Source of the DNA: Luzula sylvatica
Lineage: Eukaryota > Streptophyta > Magnoliopsida > Poales > Juncaceae
Direction of reading: 5' to 3'
NCBI GenBank assembly: GCA_946800325.1
Contig: OX326958.1
Location: 2,366,001-2,430,000, forward strand
DNA length: 64,000 bases
The translations under genes were made by a program, and so were the position numbers. Positions 22,948-35,256 of this stretch are shown here, one piece after another. The notes beneath the pieces are model-generated. The model saw only the letters and a program-made list of their open reading frames with translations, had not been told where the DNA came from and made no database searches. Numbering within the stretch: the first letter of the stretch is position 1; the number at the start of each line of letters is the position of its first letter.

Positions 22948-23052
22948 CACAAGGTTATACTCCTCCATTAACCACAAAACGAACCAAAGAGTTAATTAAA
23001 AGTTTTTATTCTCTTAACCTTCGATCATCTTCATTCTCTTAAAGCTTGAAAA

Positions 23053-23448
23053 ATGGGTAATGTCCGATCATGCTTTTCTTCAACGGCCAAAGAAGCAATT
23101 GTAATAACATCAGATGGAGTACATCACCGAGCGCAACTTCCGATGAACGTTTGGATGGCGAGCAATATTTTCGCTCCGGGGGAGCATTTCCTCGGTAATG
23201 TCGAGGAAATGATTGTGAACGATAACACGCCGACTCCTCTAGGTGCATTTAGACAACTAAAGAAAAATAATGTATACTTGTTCATTCCTCAAGAAAGAAT
23301 GATAGATTTTCTTTTAAATCATGACAAATTGAGAGATGAACAAGTAGATATTCTTAAAACTATTTTGGAACAAGTAAAAAGAACACAAAAAAAGAAAGCT
23401 CGTGTAGGGTTCGAGTATGTCGCAGACGCACAAGTTATCTGGGGATGA
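23053..23448 (+). CDS. 131-aa DUF4228/PADRE-like protein, copy 4
   Basis: Full-length and intronless. It differs from copy 1 only by Leu17Val, with a synonymous Phe77 change. MGNVRSCF, PGEHFL, VYLFIPQERM and the basic tail are all present. Copies 1 and 4 are thus closest in protein sequence although they are not neighbours, which fits exchange or conversion within the array. Function is inferred from family resemblance only. Confidence 0.8.
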   Translation: MGNVRSCFSSTAKEAIVITSDGVHHRAQLPMNVWMASNIFAPGEHFLGNVEEMIVNDNTPTPLGAFRQLKKNNVYLFIPQERMIDFLLNHDKLRDEQVDILKTILEQVKRTQKKKARVGFEYVADAQVIWG

Positions 23449-24032
23449 ATTACGACATATAGACAATACGGCGAAGCGAAAATAAAAATAGACCGAATAT
23501 GATGATCATATAGATATTTGTGTTAATAGAAAGTTTGTAATAAATATTTAAAGTTTCTTTATGTAAACTTTTTGTAATCATGGAATATATTTTATATATA
23601 TTGTTGTTCTTGTGTTCACAATTTTTCAATTCATTGTTTTTGAGAAAATGAATGAGTTTAATATTATTTTTTTGTACCAAATGATTAATTTTTGTTCTAA
23701 TAGAAGAGTGGAAATAGGTGAGTTGAAATAGGGGATGAAAACTAATCTTCATATTAAGTGATCATTTTATTGAAAAGAACAAAAAACTTACGACTTATAA
23801 CTTAAGAATAGAACATTTATTTCATAATAATTAAACATAAAAGGTTTTTGAACAACAAATAAAATTTAAATCCATCAATCAATGCCAAACACAAGTAACA
23901 CCAATATTTGTTGTTAATCTGACAAACTCAATTGCTTTGGAACAAATATTTGTTAACTACGAATAGAACATTTATTTAATAATAATAAAACCAATATTTG
24001 TATTTTTATTTCATTATAAAAAATAAAAAAAA

Positions 24033-24286
24033 TTGAGTCGAGACGATTCGTATCGAGTCGAGTCGAGTACGAGCCGAGTCGAGTCGAGTACGAGCCGAGT
24101 CGAGTCAAACCGAGCGAGTCGAGATCGAACCAAGTCGAGTATAGTCCAATTCTAGTCGAGTCGATTACGGGTCGAGTTCGAGTCGAGACGAGTCGAGCTC
24201 GAGCCAAGTCGAGTCGTGTCGAGTCGAGTTTGAGCTCGAGCCGAGTCGATTTCGGGACGAGTTCGAATTGAATCGATCGTGTCGAG
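24033..24286. repeat. GAGTC/CGAGT-rich block, unit 4
   Basis: About 250 bp. A 20-bp piece (cgagtcgagtacgagccgag) is duplicated in tandem near 24055-24095 and is not duplicated in unit 0. Confidence 0.82.
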
Positions 24287-24672
24287 TTCTGCTATCTATA
24301 TATTACATGACAGATTTGTTTATAAACACGTAAAATTATGAAAATTACGAAAAAAATCTTGGATATTAAAAAACACAATTTCCCTATACTATTGTCATGA
24401 CCGGTAAATAAAAATATATACGTTAATGGATCACATGTGATAGTATAATATTTATTTTTCATATATAATTTTTTGTATATTTTTCAATCTATGTCATGTG
24501 AAAAACTATAACTTGCGTCTATTTTTTAATATACAGTCAAATTTAATTTAATAGTACTTAATTTTCACTTAGCATTCTAAAAAAAAGTAGAAGATATTAC
24601 ATTTGTAACTTGGATATGTATTGTGTTTCTAGATGATGTATCTCTTATGTTAAAATGAGAGTTAAGGAAATG

Positions 24673-24674
<2 letters not shown>

Positions 24675-24754
<80 letters not shown>
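24675..24754. repeat. (AT)~40 microsatellite, unit 4
   Basis: About 80 bp of pure AT at the same site as 1239-1338, with the flanks gttaaggaaatgaa and tcctgatttctccc conserved. Confidence 0.96.
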
Positions 24755-24756
<2 letters not shown>

Positions 24757-25365
24757 CTGATTTCTCCCTCCATAAGAATACATGTTTTGCATTGATACAT
24801 CTTGGAGCAACATCTTGCATGGTATTTTTGATTTCGTAGGAATGGAATGTTCCTTTAATTAATCAAAATAAAATAAAATAATCATATAATAATAAATATA
24901 TAAAAAAGTTAATCGTACTATATGTGTTGTAATATATCACTAATATCATTATATTTTATTGATTTAAAATGCTATTCAATTATAAATAATATCAAACTTA
25001 AGAGTGAAACTAATTTAATAAATAATATCAAAATTTAATTAGCATATATATAAAAATAAATTATCTATCAATATGTGATGTGTTTTAAATTTACATTTTA
25101 AAAAATAACAATACTATTTGATAGATGTTTATAAGTTTAAAAAACTATTTAGATATGTAACTTATTTTTATTATTTCTTAATATTTAAATTGTTTCGAAC
25201 AAAAACACAAATATATTCTATTTAGTATTTTATGAAAATCTTATTGTTATAATTTTTTTAAATAAATAATAATACTTAAAAGTCTATTATTTAAATGTGC
25301 ATTTTTTGCATTCTATTTTCTTGTATATTTACAAATTCAAATTATACAAACTAGTATGTATGAAC

Positions 25366-25875
25366 CACGAATTTCAACGAGATGGGGCGGGTTCGGGTAA
25401 GCTTCCCCCATACCCGTACCAGAACAAAAAATACCCGCCGGTAAAAAAAACATTCCCCGTATCCGAACCCCTTGGTAAATGTATACCCTTGGGTATTACC
25501 CGTTGCCCGAAAATATTAAAAAAAATACATTAAAATCCTACAAAATCACCGACAAGATAATGTTCCAAAAAAATCTAAATAATTATTTTACAAATAAGTA
25601 AAATCACTAACAATTCTAAATACATAAAAAAAACAACATGTTCAAATACATTAAGAATTGAAATACTACAAATAATTAAGATAAAACGTCCCAAATGTTC
25701 AAATTATCGGGTATTTTCGAATATTTTTTTGGTATTTGTCGGGTACTCGTTCGGGATACCCGCAGGTAGGTAGTACTAACCATGTACCCGACAAGAACCC
25801 GTCACGGGTTTTTTTTCGGAGATTACCCGATTCGCTGGTATTTTTCGGGTATTACCCGTTCGATAGACATCCCTA
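25366..25875. mobile_element. hAT-like non-autonomous element, unit 4 copy
   Basis: Orthologous to 1950-2459. Target duplications GTATGAAC at 25358-25365 and 25876-25883. The first base of the left terminus is C instead of T. Confidence 0.8.
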
Positions 25876-26908
25876 GTATGAACTATGTATATGAATGTTA
25901 ATACAAAGAGAAATTTCAAAAGAGTATATTTGATGGATTTTTAAAATTAAAGTTCTAAAAGTAATATTAATTTATATTGTATATTTTATAATATTATATA
26001 TTGACTCATTCGTATTTTATGTATACATTTTTTATTTTTTATTGCATTTACATTTGATCACGTAATCTTATGTGAAATAATATGTAGTTGTATAAACTTA
26101 GTTTCAAGTGCATCTAGTCAATAATTAAAGTCCACGTCATTAATGTAGGATGACGTGTCCGTCTAAAAATGTTTAAAACATGTTGTGAATAAGGACAGAC
26201 AAATCAATAATTAATCGATGATCCAAATTTTACCATATATCATAATTTAATGATTAAAATGAGTGATGACGCAAGCTCAAATAAATTGCACAGAGTTGGT
26301 TCAAAATAAGAGTGTGTGGGTGAAATGTATGCGAATTTTATTAATATTGTAGTATAACTAATCATAGTTTAATTATACCCACGAAAATTTAATTATTTTC
26401 TTTGAAGATTATTCACGATGCAAATAAATTTTTACTTTAGCGTATGGTTGATTTTTTCACTTGAATTTAACTAATTTTAAAAATATTATGCCGTAACAAA
26501 TAAAATGAAACATTTAATAGTAATTTGACAATTTAATTTTTACCTTCCTTTTACAATGAAGTTCAAGAGATCATATTTGTAATTTGGATATGTACTGTGT
26601 TTCTAGATTTTGTGGTTTTTATGTTCAAATGAGTTTAAGAACATGGAAGAAATTATTGTTCTTGATCTAAATATTTCTCCTCCTATAACTATGAATGATA
26701 TTTTTTGTAGGGATACACCTTTGTGCAACATCTTGCATGGTATTTCTGATTTTGTATGAGGTGATTGTTGTTTTGATTTTGTAACGAGGAGAAGTGTTAT
26801 AGCTAAAGGAGTAGACTGGGGCTCTAATGGCTAAAAGGAAGGACTACTTACTGGATACTTTTTGTTTACGTTTCTCATTTAAATTGGGTTGTTAAAAATT
26901 TGATGTTT

Positions 26909-27130
26909 CAAGTAAGAATGATAGATTTTCTTTTAAATCATAACAAATTGAGAGATGAACAAACACATATTCTTCAAACTATTTTGGAACAAGTAAAAAG
27001 AACACAAAAAAGAAATCCCGTGTAGGGATCGAGTATGTCGTTGACGCACAAGTTACAAATTCAAATTATGGAAACTAGTATGCATGAACTATGAATTTCA
27101 ACGGGACGGCGCGGGTTCGGGTAAGCTTTC
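26909..27130 (+). repeat. Doubly deleted terminal unit of the array
   Basis: Three pieces of a normal unit are joined: promoter sequence up to gatgtttcaag, the 3' third of the gene, and the left edge of the hAT-like element (tcaaattatggaaactagtatgcatgaac ... gggttcgggtaagctt, about 27057-27129). The deletions remove about 0.5 kb and about 1.8 kb. A TTA shared by both edges lies at the second join. Unrelated DNA follows at about 27130. Confidence 0.85.
26910..27055 (+). pseudogene. Truncated 131-aa array gene remnant
   Basis: Matches codons about 82-128 of the array gene (agaatgatagattttctttt ... gacgcacaagtta). The 5' two-thirds are deleted. One A is missing from the run after agaacac, which shifts the frame, and further substitutions are present. 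It cannot encode the protein. Confidence 0.88.
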
Positions 27131-27369
27131 TCATTGAATTTTAACTAGTAAGGTTAATTTAAAAGAGACATATTTTTATGATGTAGACGTCCAAAAAGAA
27201 ATTCAACAATCATTTCTCCAATCACATACAAAGTGAGAAAAAAATAGAAGCAATTCAAGAAAAATTAAATTCGCTTGAAAAACATGAAGATTTTGGATCG
27301 GTAGTCCAAACAAACTACGATATACAACATATATGATACAAATAGGTATGTGTAAGAAAGTACAATGAA

Positions 27370-28384
27370 GATTACGTAAAAACATAGTCTCCAGTATTAT
27401 ATGCAATTACATTCTGATTTTGATTAACCTGAAGGTCCTTGAAGGACTACAGATGTACATGGACGTTGTAACAACATATTTGTTTGGATCACTTGATAAT
27501 GTTATTTACTAAATTTACAAGATACATGCAATAAAATACATCAAAGTATTTATTCTATAAAATGAAAAGAATCTTTGGGTGGTTTGAAACAATCTATAAG
27601 AATGTGGCACAATCGTCTAAATAAATATCCTTCAAAAGAAAAATGTCAAATAATCTCATTAGTTTGGTGTTTTTATCATTGAAACTCTTGAAGAACTAGA
27701 AAACACTGCATAAGGACCTAGAAAAAGATTTTGTCTTGGTCCGCAAATTGAGTATATAAAAAATGAGATATTTATTCATCAATCTACTTATATAGAGAAT
27801 ATCTTAAAACATTTTAATATGGACATGTCTCACCCATTAATCTCACTTATGATGACTAATCTTTTGATATAAAATTTTTTGTTGGTCCGGAAATACCACA
27901 TCTGACTATAATTAGTCTTGTACTAAACAACCTCATCCCTTACTAAGTTGCAGCACTTCATGGAACAAGCATCACTTCATGGGACCAATTTGTGATATAT
28001 ATAGATAATGTTATATGTATTCCACAAATCAAAGAAGCTTATATCACATGAGAAGATAAAACTAAACATATCTCACCAAAATTATCTTCAGCGCATGAAA
28101 TTCAAAAAAAAATCGTGAAATAATTGTCCGTCAGATCCGCCCAAATGAGGATTTAGCAGATCTCTTCACAAAGTCATTGTCAACTAAATTTTCTAGCAAT
28201 TGATATACAATATCGGACTTCGCCGTTTCAGTAATATTTTCATAAATGAGGGGGGAAAGTAATGCATTGATGTAATCTTCTTTTTTACTATGGTTTTTAT
28301 CCCATTGAATTTTTCCTAGCATGATTTTTATGAGACGGTTATTATTGTGCACAATATAAAATCTTATGGATATTCAAGGGAGGA
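27370..28384 (+). pseudogene. Decayed Ty1/copia pol fragment (reverse transcriptase to RNase H)
   Basis: Broken plus-strand frames read MDVVTTYLFGSLDNVIY at about 27453, FIHQSTYIENILKHFNMD at about 27770 and IRPNEDLADLFTKSL near 28140. These match the RT-RNase H part of Ty1/copia polyproteins. Many stops and frameshifts are present. The fragment lacks gag, protease and integrase. It ends in a purine tract (aagggagga, about 28376-28384) directly before an LTR. The start is uncertain: 27131-27370 resembles nothing I can name but may be more of the same element. Confidence 0.8.
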
Positions 28385-28644
28385 TGTTATGAATAATAAT
28401 ATTGATATGTATGAATATCCAAGCACATGTTTGTAGTTTTTTTGTATTCTTATTTAATATGGTTAAATGTAATTAATGTTTTTAGGATTTTCGTTCCTAT
28501 AAATAGAAAACATGTTATGTATTAGAAAAGGATCAATTGAGTAGAAGATTTGTTTCTCTTTGTTGTCTCTTTTTTCTTGTTTGTGCCCAATTTTCTTGTT
28601 TGTGACTTAATTTTATAAGGGCGACGATATTGCAAGTGTTAACA
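28385..28644 (+). mobile_element. 3' LTR (260 bp) of the copia fragment
   Basis: Begins TGTTATGAAT right after the purine tract and ends AGTGTTAACA, so the ends are TGTTA...TAACA. A TATAAATA box lies at 28498-28505. No matching 5' LTR is present upstream, so the element is 5'-truncated at the edge of the tandem array. Confidence 0.72.
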
Positions 28645-28816
28645 TTGCTCAATTGAGAGTAATTTTCAAAAAAAATTAATCAAATGACCACTATACTTAT
28701 ATTTATGGTGATTGATATTTATTACACTTATTTATTATTATTTCTATTTTTCATGAATCATTCAAAAATATCTTCCTAATATTATGAAAAAACAAATCTA
28801 ACCAATACATATTAAT

Positions 28817-28817
<1 letters not shown>

Positions 28818-28879
<62 letters not shown>
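28818..28879. repeat. (TA)n microsatellite
   Basis: About 60 bp of pure TA dinucleotide. Confidence 0.95.
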
Positions 28880-28880
<1 letters not shown>

Positions 28881-29005
28881 CATGTTACCATTTAATTGTA
28901 TTTTATGATAAAAAATAATTAAGATTTGTAATATTTTTTGTATATGAAAATTTTTATTTGCTTGAGGTATGAAAAATGATAAACTGGCAGATAAATGTAA
29001 AAAAT

Positions 29006-29165
29006 GAGCGGTGCTAGGACCACTTCCTAAACCACTCCCAAAATCACTCCCTAGAATCTTTGACATGTGGGACCTACATCACTTTATACAAAAATCATAC
29101 ATGTGAGACCCACATGTCATTTATTCATGAGTGAAGATGAGAGGGGAGTGGCCATGGCATTACTC
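29006..29165. mobile_element. 160-bp Mutator-type MITE
   Basis: A perfect 9-bp target duplication GTAAAAAAT (28997-29005 and 29166-29174) flanks an element whose ends are imperfect inverted repeats: GAGCGGTGCTAGGACCACTT against GAGTAATGCCATGGCCACTC read from the right. The 9-bp duplication and the GAG start suggest a Mutator-derived MITE. It has no coding capacity. Confidence 0.82.
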
Positions 29166-29889
29166 GTAAAAAATATCAATCATTAGGGGTATAATGGTCA
29201 TTCGGTAAAACAAAATTAAAATCGTTCTTAATTAAGTCATGTTAGCTCTTAGTTAAGTGCAAAAAAGGTAAAATTTGAGAATTAATTTTGAGATGCATTG
29301 AAGAAGACCTCACAAAATTGAAAGAAGAATAACATCAACAAATTTTTCTATTTCTTAATTATAATCGGAAACATCTATGATATACTTCTTTGAATTGGAA
29401 ATAATTAAGAAATGAAAGAACATAAACAGGTTCATTGTAAATTTGGGATACAAATCAAACAAAGAGTGACATCAAGGGAGGAAATGGCACCAAGATCTGC
29501 AAGAAATAAGATAAATAATTAATAAAATTGTTTTCCCAAATAAAAGAATAATCATTTGAGAAAAATCTCACATCTTATGATGGTGCTATGTTAAATCATG
29601 TTTCAAACTGCAACCAAAATTGTTAGTTTCCTGCGAAGAAAAAGAGCAAATATATCATTTATTCCAATATTTACAAGTAAATAATATATATTATTAATAG
29701 CAGGAATCAAAACTTAGTTCAAATTATAAAAAAAAAAAAGGCTTACATCTCCATACAAATTTACAAGCTTGCAAGTAGCCTTTATTAGGTTTCAGACCTG
29801 CAATAATACCAATTAATATTAATATTAATATCTCGTTTAAAAGTCAATTCAACCAAATTTTGAGATCCTTTTATTAAAATAAAAATATT

Positions 29890-32800
29890 TTACCTAAATT
29901 GGCCTAACAAATTGAGTAATTTGCTTTTAGGTATTCGAATCTTGTCAGAGCGTTCTTGTGCTTCGGTATCATTCACAACACCTCGGCATCTCTGCGAACC
30001 ACACGAGCATGACAGTTGTTCTCCAACCGAGAAAAATCTGAAACAATAAAATAAAAAATAAAATCGGAGCGGGTCAATCGGGTCAAACTCATTTAGTATT
30101 GAAATTTGAATTTTAATTACCTGTAGTCATATGTTAATTCTTCCCATTGGTTGATATCGCGCTTTGCAAAAATAATAATGCGTTCGTTTCCTAGTACACT
30201 TATCATCCTCGAATAACAATTCGGCTGCAAATAAAGCGCAACAAAATTCAAATACTAAAAACAATAGTTAAGTAATAATAATAAAAATTAAAATGCTGAC
30301 CTCACAAGAGTGGTTGATGAGGTGAGCAATAGATCCAGCTCGAGTCGCATCAACAACACGTTCATCGTCTATTCTAAACATGTATGTACCGGCTCCCTGT
30401 ATGTTACAAATAGAAAAAATTAACCAAAAAAAGTATAATTGGAAATTAAATAAATGAAAAACTCTCAACTCACCACTAGTGAATTGTAAATCCGCTTCTC
30501 CCTTATATCCGCAATGTGTGGCCGTACCAATTCTCCTATGTACTCGATTACCTATATCCCAAAAAAGATAAATTATTAAAAAAACATGGTATTAAATTAA
30601 TAAATAAATATAACGTACCATATCTCCTGCTTTATGTGGGACTTTAGCAAATACACCAAATCCATGGATCCTTGATTTACCAAAGGCGAGCCTCTTTCGG
30701 TAGGTATTCTTCATATGAACATACTTGTCAGCCATAGAAGATACACTAACAGCACCATTGGAGGCGTCCAGTTGCAAAGCTACATCTGAGGATCCTAAAG
30801 TTTGCATGGACTCGCAACTTCCAGTTACAAGGTAGGGTCTGTTTTCCACGTATAATCGCTTGGCCGAGGCCGCAGCTAGGGCTTCTGGTTGCTTCTGCCC
30901 TCTTCTCCCCACAAAATTGTAGGGTTCTTTTTGCAAAAAAGCCAAAAATTATCAATATGATCGGGTCAAATATGAAAAGATATTTTTTGTTAATACCGCA
31001 TCGTGCGCAGCCAGAAGGATTGGGAGAGGGAGTGATGCTAGGTTTAGCTTCGGAATTGGGTGCACAGTTAGGGTTAGGGTTTTGGGCTGGTGAAAGACGT
31101 TGTTTACTTGGTTGCCTGTGTTTCTTGCAAAAAGATAAAAGACGAATGCAATGCTCCTCTTCTTCATTGAATGGCATTATATGGTTCTTAGCCTCGTCTT
31201 CAAGCTACAAAGAGAAGATCTTGAATATCGAAATTTGTGAGGGTATTTTGGTAAAAGTGTAGGCGTACCTCCACACAAAGACCGGCAGCACGTGCACACA
31301 GAGGATGGTAAGCGACGCGACAGGTATGATGAGAACACTGAAAGGGTAAGAAAGGTAATTTGTCAAAAAAATTGATTTTATGCAAATGGTATTTTGATGT
31401 CTTTACCTGAATGCAGGCTCCATAAGAAACCCCACAAATGCTACAGACGAGTTTCCATCGATCCTATAAAGTAAAGTTTAATTAAACATCAAAATTATAT
31501 TTTAGTTAAATATAAAATAACAAGATAACCTTGCTGATGCAACTTATTCCATCTATTGGCTCCATCCTTTTAATATCCACTAAACAGGTTTCTGCGAATA
31601 TTTGTTACAAATTAGCAGAGTAACTAGAGATTAAAAACAAAAATAAAAATAAAATAATATATATAGTACCAGGAATCCAAATAGCACAAGTCAAATGAGC
31701 CCACTGACCATCCGTTGTTTGTTTCAACGCACCGCCTTAAACAAAACAATAAAAAAATAAATTCACAAGTTAATGCAAAAATATTGGATTGTTGGAAAAA
31801 GACAAAAATAAGTACCGGTAATAGGACACAAGCAGCATCGAGGAGGCGAGTCCGGTGCACCAGGTCTACACAAATTGCACAGCCAAAGCACCCCATCTAA
31901 GGGTTCCAATTCACCATAGCACCTTGCATGCACCTTCAAAATAAATAAATAATTAATTAATTATTTAATTAATAAATGGAGCACATGGTTAATAAGTTAT
32001 GATACTAACCATCATACGGCATTTATCGCACTGTAAGAACAGATTATCTTCGTACTCCTACAATTCCAAATCAACAAATTATACACAAAAAAATTAAATA
32101 TTTTAAAAATATATAATTAAGTACCTCATCCATGTCGCAGACACTGCAACGGTCAAGATCTTTCCAGTCAACTCGAACCGCTCGATAACAAAGAGGGAGA
32201 TCTCCAGTGCTCTCGACATTCTTTAAACATGATCGTGCACTTTGCATTCCCTATTTCATTTCCATTTTTAATTATATTCTGTAATTTCATCAAAGAAAAA
32301 AAAAGTTTAAAAAAAGTATGTGTTAGTTATGTACCTGAATAAGTTGGCTTATGCGAGGATAAGAGAAACCAAACATGTGAGAACCGGACTTGTGTTTTTT
32401 ATTACTTTGAGTTGTTCCTTCCGTACCGGTACCGGTACGAAGACCATTGCTCTGGAGTTTATTGATTTGTCTGTAAATCTCTCTCCAACAAGCTCGTGGT
32501 GTCGGTCCCTCAATCTGTAAAATTACAAATCCATTTCAGAATAAAAAATTGAAAAAAAAACAAAGGTTAGTAAAATTAGGGTTTTAATTTTCTCTCACCT
32601 GAAATCCATCGCGTGATTTAACCCTAAATAATGGCTGAGCTTTCGATTTGGGATTCCTGAGTACTTCCATTTTGTACGATGTTGTTTCCTTTTGATCTGT
32701 AATAAAATTGAAATTAGATAAAACACAATTCAACTAGAGAGAGAGAGAGAGAGAGTGTAAAAATTTAACTGATTATTTATTAATCACCTTTAGTAGATTT

Positions 32801-33854
32801 GAATTTGCGAAAAGCAGTATATCCTTCAGGCCATATATGTTGCTTGTCATGAAAATTAGTAGAATCGCTCACAATTCGTCCTGAAATATTAAATTAAGCA
32901 TTAAATTATATAAAATTAAGTAAATCACTAAATAATGTTAAACTCGCCTAAACTAGTTACAGTGAGGTTTCCGAGATGAAGAGGCATGAGTTCTCGAAAC
33001 ATTGTTTTTTCTGGCAATGCGTCAGAGCGATTACTCGACGAATCTACACCGTTCTCTTCAGATGGAACCTTAGAATCATCATTAATCACGGTTTTTTGCA
33101 TCGCAAGCATGTTTTCTGGAAGCTTTTGTGTACTCATATACCTAAACACGACAAAATATTAATAAAATTTCACAGGGTTATATATGAAAATATAGGAAAA
33201 ACATACGATTTGGCCTCATCTAAGCTTCGAGAGAAACTCGATTGTTTGCATTTCAGATGTAAAGAGGAGAGAAGCCCGTTAAGAAACGGTGTGGCATTTT
33301 TCAATTTAATCCTGCAAATTAATAGTTACATATATTTTTATTTTATTTATTTTGATTAAATGTGTTCTAATTTTTTAATATACCTTGCAAAATCGTGGGT
33401 AGCGAAAAACTGAACAAGAATAGATTCATCTGATTTTCTTGATTTCAATCCCTTTTTCGTGGGCACGTTCGATTCATCCACCACTATAGCCGGCCACATA
33501 GCAAACCCTATTAATTAAATCATACGAGTCTTTAAGGTTTAGGGTTTTAGCTTTTAATTGCTCGATTAGGGTTTGTGAAAAAGAAGATACCAGAAAGTTT
33601 GGCCCAGACAATATCTCCTGGTTCGAGATCTTGGCAGTCATGAAAACTCAGAGCTAAAGCGAGTAACTCGTTATAAACCCTTGTCTCTGAATTATTTGAA
33701 CTACATTTTAAATTCAAACTTTGCATTTCTTCGAAAGTTAAGTTGAATTTAATTCTCTCTTCATAAATGTCTACTGATTCTTTGTCCCCATCTTTGTATT
33801 CCACCTGTAAATGAAACGTAAGTAATATGTGGATAACCTGGTTTAATTCGTAAG

Positions 33855-33902
<48 letters not shown>

Positions 33903-34688
33903 GAAATTTCAGAGTGAGCTTTATTGTCTCACTTCTGAAAGTTACGTGTTTCATAAAATTTTTGTTTTTTACATTTTCGTTACACTTTTAACTCCCTGTA
34001 CAATATTAATTCGTAAGAATTTAGTTACATACATTATGCTTCTTTGTTTCGAGAGAATAACTTGTAATGGTACCAGTGTACCAATCATCATCCAAAGGCC
34101 AGAAAACCTAAGTAAATAAACAAATCAAAGAAGAAATTCAGAATTGACGAAGAAAACAAAACGAAAATTAAAAAATGTGGAGAGTTTAAACTAGCCTTGC
34201 AGGTTAGACCAACAAATGCAAGAGGATCCGCCCCTTCAATCTCCAACCTGTAAAGCAATTAAGAGGACCAATTAAAAAACGGTACCAGTAAGAGCACCAA
34301 TCAACTAAACGGTACCAGTGAATAAAACTTACTCGAGCCATTTCTTGCCAGTCCATGAAGAATTCTTACTAGTAGATCCTACACCAGACAGCCGTTTCCT
34401 CTTTGTACCACTCTCCCCATTATTCTTCCTAATTGCGCTATTTCCTCTCAATCTACGCTCGCCATTAGTCAATTCCAATCCAGACCCCAAGCTCGCAAGT
34501 TCCTTATTCCTCCTTATTCCGCTCTTCTTATTCTCAGCTCCCGATAACTCCCCCCTCCGCTTGCGTTTCCTCTGATACACAATCAAAGCCTTATTTTCTG
34601 GAACAGTCGTGGAATCGACAAGATCTGAAGAGATATTTCGCATTGGATGCTCGCTGTTCCGTTCTTCTTGCATAGATTCATCCCCCAT
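29890..34688 (-). CDS. ATX1: ATX1/ATX2-type histone H3K4 methyltransferase (trithorax homologue)
   Basis: Nuclear SET-domain enzyme that methylates histone H3 Lys4. My model has 23 coding exons whose lengths sum to 2979 nt (992 aa): 34333-34688, 34196-34247, 34033-34107, 33591-33804, 33384-33507, 33207-33311, 32948-33141, 32788-32880, 32599-32696, 32335-32514, 32125-32250, 32010-32057, 31816-31933, 31670-31735, 31530-31591, 31407-31463, 31269-31337, 30997-31204, 30619-30926, 30474-30551, 30301-30396, 30121-30224, 29890-30037. In order the protein shows a basic N-terminus, [12 protein letters not shown], a PWWP domain ([18 protein letters not shown]), FYRN ([13 protein letters not shown]) and FYRC, PHD and extended PHD Cys/His clusters, and SET ([34 protein letters not shown]) with a post-[13 protein letters not shown]. 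The order fits ATX1/ATX2, not ATX3-5. Introns 2 and 7 appear to be GC-AG. I cannot tell ATX1 from ATX2. Confidence 0.96.
32736..32756. repeat. (GA)n run in an ATX intron
   Basis: Short GA dinucleotide tract in the intron between coding exons 8 and 9. Confidence 0.8.
33858..33899. repeat. Poly-T tract (~42 bp) in ATX intron 3
   Basis: An uninterrupted run of T on the plus strand, so a poly-A run on the sense strand of the minus-strand gene. Just to its right on the plus strand is gagaaatttcagagtgagc. It may be the tail of an old retroposon, but I found no clear target duplication. Confidence 0.85.
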
Positions 34689-35256
34689 TGCTAGACCTCA
34701 CACGAGAGAGGGAGACAGAACAGAAAGGACGAAGATGAAAGATCGGTTCTTTTATTCGGATTAATAAATTAGGGTTAGGGTTGTGTTGTTGTCGAGATAA
34801 AAATCGGAGACCAAAGGGGGAAATTTCTCATTTTTCCCGCCAGACAGACAGACAGAGAGAGAGAGTTTCAGTCTGTGAGTTATAAAGTAGCTGAAAGAAG
34901 CAAGACTGATATATGACTCTTGTCAGTATGATTTGTCAATATACTTTTTTATGTATCTATATACTATTTTTTAATATATAAGAACGGTTGGTTAGGTTCA
35001 AAAAGAGGAGAGCAATTATCGAAGAACAGTATGATTAACCTTATCAAATAATTTAATATTTAATATTTTATTCGTGTGGAGCCCAAAATAAGAGAGTTGA
35101 AATAAACAAGAAAGTACTTTAATACTAAACAACAATCAAAATTCTCCCCCGTCTTTTTAAAACTAATATACACTCTTCACAACATCAATAATACAACAAA
35201 AAAAAACACGGAACGACAGTCTGATTTCACGACAAATCGAAAAGCGAAAAGACTTT
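34689..35256 (-). promoter_or_regulatory. ATX promoter/5' leader with telo-box, and VPS52 3' region
   Basis: The 568 bp between the ATX start and the VPS52 stop must hold the ATX promoter. A tandem telo-box (ttagggttagggtt, about 34769-34782, AACCCTAACCCTAA on the sense strand) lies about 80 bp upstream of the ATX ATG. Such boxes are common near the starts of plant housekeeping genes. No further gene is visible. Confidence 0.55.

Larger units (their letters stand above)
19065..23052 (+). repeat. Tandem unit 3
   Basis: 3988 bp, gene ATG to gene ATG, same layout. The GAGTC block is shortest here and the AT run is about 21 bp (20591-20611). Confidence 0.92.
23053..26908 (+). repeat. Tandem unit 4
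   Basis: The last near-complete unit, with gene, 3' flank, GAGTC block, long AT run, hAT-like element and part of the next promoter. Near 26905 (gatgtttcaag) it jumps directly into the middle of a decayed gene copy. Confidence 0.9.
28645..29889. other. Intergenic stretch downstream of ATX
   Basis: AT-rich and without a convincing gene. It contains a (TA)n run (about 28818-28879), a 160-bp MITE (29006-29165) and, near its right end, the 3' untranslated region of the minus-strand ATX gene. I see nothing else in it. Confidence 0.7.

Noticed and set aside
27203..27406. 67-aa hydrophobic minus-strand frame
   Set aside because: AT-rich antisense of the decayed copia region.
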